Below are positions 36,365 through 40,845 of a stretch of 40,845 nt of DNA, piece by piece. The notes under the pieces were generated by a model. That model searched no databases. It was given only the letters and a program-made list of their open reading frames with translations, and was not told the origin of the DNA. Made by a program: the position numbers and the translations under genes. Origin of the DNA: Phycisphaerae bacterium (lineage in GTDB: Bacteria; Planctomycetota; Phycisphaerae; Phycisphaerales; SM1A02); the NCBI GenBank assembly GCA_002862305.1, contig PKCS01000025.1, positions 1 through 40,845 on the forward strand, in the 5' to 3' direction. Position 1 is the first letter of the stretch. The number at the start of each line of letters is the position of its first letter.

Positions 36365-37285
36365 TTAACCGAAACGGCCGCTGATGTAGTCGTCGGTCTG
36401 CTTCTTGGCCGGCGTGGTGAAGATCTGCTCGGTGTCGCCGCTCTCGATGAGCCGCCCCTCGTAGAAGAACGAGGTGCGGTCGGAGATCCGGGCCGCCTGC
36501 TGCATGTTGTGGGTGACGATCACGATCGTGTAGTTCTGCTTCAAGCCGCGGATCAGTTCCTCGATCGCCGCGCTCGACTTCGGGTCCAGCGCGGAGCACG
36601 GTTCGTCCATCAGCAGGACCTCCGGACCCACCGCGATGGCCCGCGCGATGCACAGCCGCTGCTGCTGCCCGCCCGAGAGCCCCAGCGCGGAGTCCTTGAG
36701 ACGGTCCTTGACCTCGTCCCAGATCGCGGCCTGGCGGAGGCTGTGCTCGACGAGCTCCTCGAGGTCGCTCCGGTCGTAGCGGCGATGCAGCCGGGCCCCG
36801 TACGCGATGTTCTCGAAGATCGACTTGGGGAAGGGGTTCGGTCGCTGGAAGACCATGCCCACCCGGCGCCGGAGGTCGACCACGTCGCACTGGCTGGAGG
36901 TGATGTCCTCGCCGGCGAGCACCATCTCCCCGCGGGAATAGGCCCCGGAAATGGTGTCGTTCATCCGGTTGATCCAGCGCAGGAAGGTGCTCTTGCCGCA
37001 TCCGGACGGTCCGATCAGGGCCGTGACCTGCTTCTTGGGGATCTCGAGGTCGAGCTCGTGCAGCGCCTGGAACTTCCCGTACCAGGAGGAGAAGCCCTTC
37101 GTCGTGATCACGGTCTCGTGCGGTTGGTCGGCCATGGGATCGGGTGAGGGGTCCTCGACGGTGGGTTCGGGTTCCGCGGGGCCGGGGTCGAGCGTGACCT
37201 TGAGGACCGATCGTCCGGCCGGGGTGCTCCCGGGAACCGGTCGGTCGCTGGTGACGCCCGCTGATGTACCTTTCGTGGTGCTCAT
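36365..37285 (-). CDS. pstB: PstB, phosphate-import ATPase
   Basis: The cytoplasmic ABC subunit that powers phosphate import. Walker A is GPSGCGKST (residues 92-100), the signature is [16 protein letters not shown], Walker B is [13 protein letters not shown] and the switch His is in [12 protein letters not shown]. From ATG 37285 the protein has 306 residues, about 50 more than usual; this Pro-rich extension has no known domain. An internal ATG at 37135 would give a standard-length PstB. The ATG at 37285 overlaps the pstA stop by four bases, which favours it. The end [18 protein letters not shown] is typical of PstB. Confidence 0.94.
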   Translation of the reverse strand: MSTTKGTSAGVTSDRPVPGSTPAGRSVLKVTLDPGPAEPEPTVEDPSPDPMADQPHETVITTKGFSSWYGKFQALHELDLEIPKKQVTALIGPSGCGKSTFLRWINRMNDTISGAYSRGEMVLAGEDITSSQCDVVDLRRRVGMVFQRPNPFPKSIFENIAYGARLHRRYDRSDLEELVEHSLRQAAIWDEVKDRLKDSALGLSGGQQQRLCIARAIAVGPEVLLMDEPCSALDPKSSAAIEELIRGLKQNYTIVIVTHNMQQAARISDRTSFFYEGRLIESGDTEQIFTTPAKKQTDDYISGRFG

Positions 37286-39120
37286 GATTCAAGCCTACTC
37301 TGGAGACGCTGCCGTATCAGGATAGCGGCTGCGTTGAAGGTCAGCAGCACCACCAGCAGGACGATGATCCCCGCGGCGGCCAGTTCCTGGAAGGACTCCC
37401 CGGGACGCTGGGCCCAGTTGTAGATCTGCATGGGGAGGATGGTGAACTGGTCCATCAGGTTCTGGGGGGTCCTGGTGATGAACAGGGCCACCCCGAGCAC
37501 CAGGATCGGGGCCGCCTCGCCGATCGCCCGACTCATCGCCAGGATCGATCCGGTCATGATCATCGGGATCGAGGCCGGCAGGGTGACCTTCTGGACGGTC
37601 TGCCACCGGGTCGCCCCCATGGCGAGGGAGGCCTGCCGGAGGGAGTTGGGAACCGCCCGAAGCGCCTCCACCGAGGCGATGATCACCACCGGGAGGATGA
37701 CCAGCATCAGGGTCAGGCCGCCGGCGAAGACGCCCTTCCCGAACGGGAACTGGAAGTAGTACCAGCTCCGCCGCTCCAGGCGCTGGTCGGGGAGCGGTGC
37801 CCCGGCGTCCGACGCGAGGATCGCCCCGGGGGGAAGCCCGTCGATCGGGGCGTCGTCCGCGACGACGCTGGCGCGCACGGTCCGGCTGCCGGTCTCCAGG
37901 AACTCGTTCCGGAGCCGGGGGTAGACGGGAAGCCAGCCCCCGACCGGGGGCGGGTCCGCCGCCGGGGCCGCCTTCGCCTCGACCAGGGCGTAGCGGGTGG
38001 GTCGGCGACCCTGCACGCGATACTCGTTCCACAACTCGCCCTGCACCAGCCGGCCGCCCTCGCCGAGCATCACCTCGATGCGCTCCGGTGTGCTCGTCGC
38101 CTCGAGCTGGGTCCGCGTGATCCTCGGCAGGACGGTCCGCAGCCGGTGCGCCCGGTCCCCGGACTCGATTCGGTAGCGGTCGTCCGGGACCCGGACGAAG
38201 AGGGTCTCCCCCGCGAGGTCCTCGCACGAGAGCCAGCGACCCTCGACGCTCGTCGCCTGGTCGAGCACCGCACCGGAGAGCGTGGCGTCGGTCAGGTAGG
38301 CGGTGGTCCGGTCCCAGACCCGGGGGTTGCCCGATTCGGTCATCCGCACGAAGCCGGCCAGCGTGGCGCCCCGGTCCCTCGCCTCCTCGGCGGTGCCGAT
38401 CGTGATGGGGATCGCCGCCTCCTCCAGGGCGACCGAGAACCCGCGGTCCCCGTCGGCCACCACCAGTGCGGGGAGCTGCCGGGGCTGGACCACCGAGGTG
38501 TCGACCTCATCGACCAGCAGCAGCGGGGTGCCGTCGACGATCGCGCCGGCCGGCGCCCCTCGGGACTCGAGCGGCCGGAAGGCCACGCCACCGTCGGCGG
38601 TGTAGTAGCTGTCGTACCAGGTGGAGCCCACGGTCAGGCCCGGTTCGGTCTCCGTCCCGATCCCCGGCAGGCCGAACATCCTCGCGAAGATGGTCAGTCC
38701 GATGATGCCGTAGACGATCGAAGGCACCCCGGCGAGGTTCGAGATGTTGGTCCGCACGAAGCTGGTGAGTCGGTTCTTGCCCGCGAACTCCTCGAGGTAG
38801 ATCGCGGTCCCGACCCCGATCGGCAGCGCCACGAGGCCGCAGACCCCGCAGACCCAGACCGATCCCCAGAGGGCGGCCTTGATGCCGGCGGCCTCGGGGT
38901 TGCGCGAGCTGAAGTTGGTGAGGAACTCGAGGCTCAGGCCGTCCCAGCCCTGCACCGCGACGGTGGTCAGCAGCACCGTCAGGGCGATGATCGCGATGCT
39001 GGTGATCAGCAGGCAGCTGGTGAAGAACGCACGGTTGACGAACTCCCGGAGCCGGGCGGAGCGGCTCCGACCGCTCCTGGTCAGCTGCAGCAGGCTGTCC
39101 CTGGAACCGATCGCGGACAT
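37282..39120 (-). CDS. pstA: PstA, phosphate permease subunit with a large periplasmic insert
   Basis: One of the two membrane subunits of the phosphate ABC importer. The N-terminal helix region and [19 protein letters not shown], and the C-terminal [42 protein letters not shown] (EAA loop) and [11 protein letters not shown], are typical PstA. Between them, from about residue 150 to 452, lies an insert of roughly 300 residues with no helix of membrane length. By topology it faces the periplasm. The protein has 612 residues where PstA usually has about 290. ATG 39120 shares one base with the pstC stop and has GAGGAG 9 bases upstream; a GTG at 39123 is an alternative. The insert is mainly beta-prone and Arg/Asp-rich, with no recognised fold. 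Confidence 0.93.
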   Translation of the reverse strand: MSAIGSRDSLLQLTRSGRSRSARLREFVNRAFFTSCLLITSIAIIALTVLLTTVAVQGWDGLSLEFLTNFSSRNPEAAGIKAALWGSVWVCGVCGLVALPIGVGTAIYLEEFAGKNRLTSFVRTNISNLAGVPSIVYGIIGLTIFARMFGLPGIGTETEPGLTVGSTWYDSYYTADGGVAFRPLESRGAPAGAIVDGTPLLLVDEVDTSVVQPRQLPALVVADGDRGFSVALEEAAIPITIGTAEEARDRGATLAGFVRMTESGNPRVWDRTTAYLTDATLSGAVLDQATSVEGRWLSCEDLAGETLFVRVPDDRYRIESGDRAHRLRTVLPRITRTQLEATSTPERIEVMLGEGGRLVQGELWNEYRVQGRRPTRYALVEAKAAPAADPPPVGGWLPVYPRLRNEFLETGSRTVRASVVADDAPIDGLPPGAILASDAGAPLPDQRLERRSWYYFQFPFGKGVFAGGLTLMLVILPVVIIASVEALRAVPNSLRQASLAMGATRWQTVQKVTLPASIPMIMTGSILAMSRAIGEAAPILVLGVALFITRTPQNLMDQFTILPMQIYNWAQRPGESFQELAAAGIIVLLVVLLTFNAAAILIRQRLQSRLES

Positions 39121-40421
39121 CACTCGTACTCCTCGCGGAAGCGATTGAGGATCAGGTTGCCGGCGATGGTCAGGACCAGGGTCATCAGGAAGAGGACCGC
39201 CGCCACCGCGTAGCTGGACTTGTATTCCACTCCGGTGGCGGGGGCGTCCCCGAGGAAGATCTGGACCATGTAGGCGGTCATCGTCTGCGCGGGACCGGTC
39301 GGGTCGTAGGCCATCTGGGCGAGTCCCCCCGCGGCCAGGGCGACGATCATCGTTTCACCGACCGCGCGGGTGATCGCCAGCAGGAAGGAGGCCATGATGC
39401 CGCTGAGCGCGGCGGGGACCACCACCCGGGTCGAGACGTCGAAGCGGGTCGCGCCCAGGGCGAACGCCCCGTCCCGAAGCGCCTTCGGGACCGACCGGAG
39501 CGCATCCTCGGCGAGGCTGGTCACGATCGGGAGGATCATGATCCCCACCGCGAGGCCCGCGGCCATCGCGTTGTAGGTGTCGAAGGCGAGGGTGCCCTCG
39601 AGGAGGCTGTTGTAGACCCCGCCCAGCCAGTTCAGGCCCGGGGTCAGCACGGTCAGCGCGAAGAAGCCGAAGACCACGGTCGGGACGCCCGCGAGGATCT
39701 CGAGGATCGGCTTGACCACGTTCCTGACCCGCATCGGGGCGTATTCGGAGAGGAAGATCGCGGTGACCAGCCCGATCGGCAGCGCGAAGACCGCCGCGAT
39801 CGCGGTGATCAGGAGGGTCCCGGTGATCAGCGGCCAGATGCCGAACTGCTTCTCCTCCCCGAGCAGGGGGTTCCACTCGGTCCCGGTGATGAATTCACCG
39901 AAGCCGACCTCGGGACGGCGCGGGCCATCCTCCACCCAGCCGGTCAGCTCGAGCTCCCCGTCCGGGCCCGACCGGTCCAGGAGTCCGGCCAGGGCAGCGC
40001 GCGGGTCGTCGCCCGACGTGTTCGTCCGTTCGTCCTCCAGCTGCGAGACCGGGACCAGGATGCTTCGATCCCGGTCGTCCTGGATCGCGAGGAAGGACCC
40101 CGAGGGCAGGGCCGCGCCCGGACTGCCCGGGACCTCGAGGTTCCATCCCGTCAGCAGTTCCGCCTGCCGGGGGTCGACCGAATCCAGGGGGACCCGGACC
40201 TCGCCGGCACGAACGTCCGAGGTGTTGGTGGCGAAGAAGGACAGGGTCTCGTTGGCGAGGACCACGATGATCGCGGCGGTGGTGACCACGGAGAACACCG
40301 CGCACCCCAGCAGGGCCAGCCTGATCACTCGCTCCCTGATCCTGAGCAGTCCACGACGCCTCGGGGTGCCCCGATGGTGGGTCAGCTCCTGGAGGTTCTC
40401 GAACGGCTCGGTGGTCGACAT
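39120..40421 (-). CDS. pstC: PstC, phosphate permease subunit with an enlarged first periplasmic loop
   Basis: Partner membrane subunit of PstA, 433 residues. After the first helix (LALLGCAVFSVVTTAAIIVVL, about residues 34-54) comes a polar stretch of about 110 extra residues before the usual WNPLLGEEKQFGIWPLITGT. Then follow the normal helices, with LEILAGVPTVVFGFFAL, the EAA loop (LRSVPKALRDGAFALGATRFD) and ITRAVGETMIVALAAGG. Ordinary PstC is about 300-330 residues. The insert includes PLDSVDPRQAELLTGW, with a DPRQ segment like the QPRQ segment in the PstA insert. The gene follows pstS by 141 bases and overlaps pstA by one base. Confidence 0.93.
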   Translation of the reverse strand: MSTTEPFENLQELTHHRGTPRRRGLLRIRERVIRLALLGCAVFSVVTTAAIIVVLANETLSFFATNTSDVRAGEVRVPLDSVDPRQAELLTGWNLEVPGSPGAALPSGSFLAIQDDRDRSILVPVSQLEDERTNTSGDDPRAALAGLLDRSGPDGELELTGWVEDGPRRPEVGFGEFITGTEWNPLLGEEKQFGIWPLITGTLLITAIAAVFALPIGLVTAIFLSEYAPMRVRNVVKPILEILAGVPTVVFGFFALTVLTPGLNWLGGVYNSLLEGTLAFDTYNAMAAGLAVGIMILPIVTSLAEDALRSVPKALRDGAFALGATRFDVSTRVVVPAALSGIMASFLLAITRAVGETMIVALAAGGLAQMAYDPTGPAQTMTAYMVQIFLGDAPATGVEYKSSYAVAAVLFLMTLVLTIAGNLILNRFREEYE

Positions 40422-40457
40422 CGTTTCTCGGGTTCGCTGGAATCGGCCTGGCTGAGT

Positions 40458-40481
40458 GGCCCCGGCATGGCTCCCGGGGCC
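40458..40481 (-). other. Strong intercistronic hairpin between pstS and pstC
   Basis: GGCCCCGG (40458-40465) and CCGGGGCC (40474-40481) form a perfect 8-base stem with an 8-base loop, in the 141-base pstS-pstC spacer. No U tract follows on the minus strand. Such a hairpin could stabilise the pstS message or lower readthrough into pstCAB. Confidence 0.4.
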
Positions 40482-40562
40482 CCTATCTTGATCAATCAGC
40501 GTGGCCCGCGCTCGCGATCGACAGCCAATTCCACGTGTTTTTCCCTGAATGCCCCCGTGGGG

Positions 40563-40845
40563 TCACTTGTAGACCTCGGGAAGCGGCCCGTGGACCTTCT
40601 CACCGTCGCGCAGGAACTGGGTTCCCGTCCGGCGGTTGTCCACATTCGCCTGGCACCGGTCGTAGATGACCTGGGGCAGGCGCACGTACCCGACCTCCTC
40701 GGCCATGTCGCCGGCGTTCTCGAGGTAGAAATCCACGAACCCGGCGACCTCGGGCCGCTTGATCGAGTTCAGGTTGACGTAGATGAACAGCGGACGACTG
40801 AAGGGGTTGTAGGTGCCGGACTCGATCGACTGCTTGCTCGGCAGC
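40563..40845 (-). CDS. pstS: PstS, phosphate-binding protein (C-terminal part)
   Basis: The minus-strand frame that ends with TGA at 40563 is open to the window edge and encodes the last 94 residues of a periplasmic phosphate-binding protein. Seen are LPSKQSIESGTYNPFSRPLFIYVN, typical of the PstS C-terminal region, a domain with GFVDFYLENAGDMAEEVGY, and the end GPLPEVYK. Gene order pstS-pstC-pstA-pstB-phoU makes the assignment firm. The start and signal peptide lie beyond 40845, so any Pho box in front cannot be judged. PstS captures phosphate and hands it to PstCA. Confidence 0.93.
   Translation of the reverse strand, partial: LPSKQSIESGTYNPFSRPLFIYVNLNSIKRPEVAGFVDFYLENAGDMAEEVGYVRLPQVIYDRCQANVDNRRTGTQFLRDGEKVHGPLPEVYK

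Overview
The window is a 40.8 kb piece of a very GC-rich bacterial chromosome, packed with housekeeping genes. There is no rRNA, tRNA, phage, insertion sequence or CRISPR array. Several features point to Planctomycetota, possibly the Phycisphaerae: the hpnC-hpnD-hpnE route to squalene, a secreted protein with a CX4CH haem-type motif, phosphate permeases with large periplasmic inserts, a large NAD-dependent glutamate dehydrogenase and many secreted proteins of unknown function. This placement is inference; no marker gene in the window proves it.

Layout. 1-4.4 kb: the 3' end of mraY, then on the minus strand an rluD-type pseudouridine synthase behind a membrane-anchored repeat protein, and an APH-fold kinase divergent from a Cof-type HAD phosphatase. 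4.4-7.8 kb: one 1128-residue protein with the plan of an indolepyruvate:ferredoxin oxidoreductase but without recognisable thiamine-diphosphate or iron-sulfur motifs. 7.8-14.4 kb: ispH-rlmN (minus) divergent from a tightly overlapping hpnC-hpnD-hpnE-queG operon (plus). This puts the last step of the MEP isoprenoid pathway back to back with squalene synthesis. 14.4-20.5 kb: a 600-residue lipoprotein, a CX4CH secreted protein, a TIM-barrel sugar isomerase and a MuiA-type (DUF4139) protein. 20.5-25.7 kb: NAD-glutamate dehydrogenase (cotranscribed with the MuiA-type gene) divergent from ribF-nrnA. 25.8-28.3 kb: an HMA-domain lipoprotein, a polytopic membrane protein and a hotdog-like protein. 28.3-32.1 kb: a second TIM-barrel isomerase, a cysteine-free FmdB-like protein, ligA and a small membrane-anchored protein. 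32.1-35.5 kb: uppP, aroK and rpmH (minus), rnc (plus) and a small tail-anchored protein (minus). 35.6-40.8 kb: a complete pst-phoU operon in the order pstS-pstC-pstA-pstB-phoU (minus), with pstS cut by the window edge.

How the genes fit together. IspH supplies IPP/DMAPP; HpnC, HpnD and HpnE turn farnesyl diphosphate into squalene, the precursor of hopanoids or sterols. MraY and UppP both act on the undecaprenyl carrier cycle of the cell wall. PstSCAB imports phosphate and PhoU reports on it. Neighbouring genes often overlap by 1-4 bases, which suggests translational coupling.

The most unusual items are the cofactor-less oxidoreductase-like protein, the roughly 300-residue periplasmic insert in PstA (with a smaller one in PstC), an RNase III in which a conserved metal-binding Asp is Ala, the cysteine-free FmdB-like protein, and four genes with a TANNNT box exactly 6-7 bases before the start codon, which suggests leaderless mRNAs.
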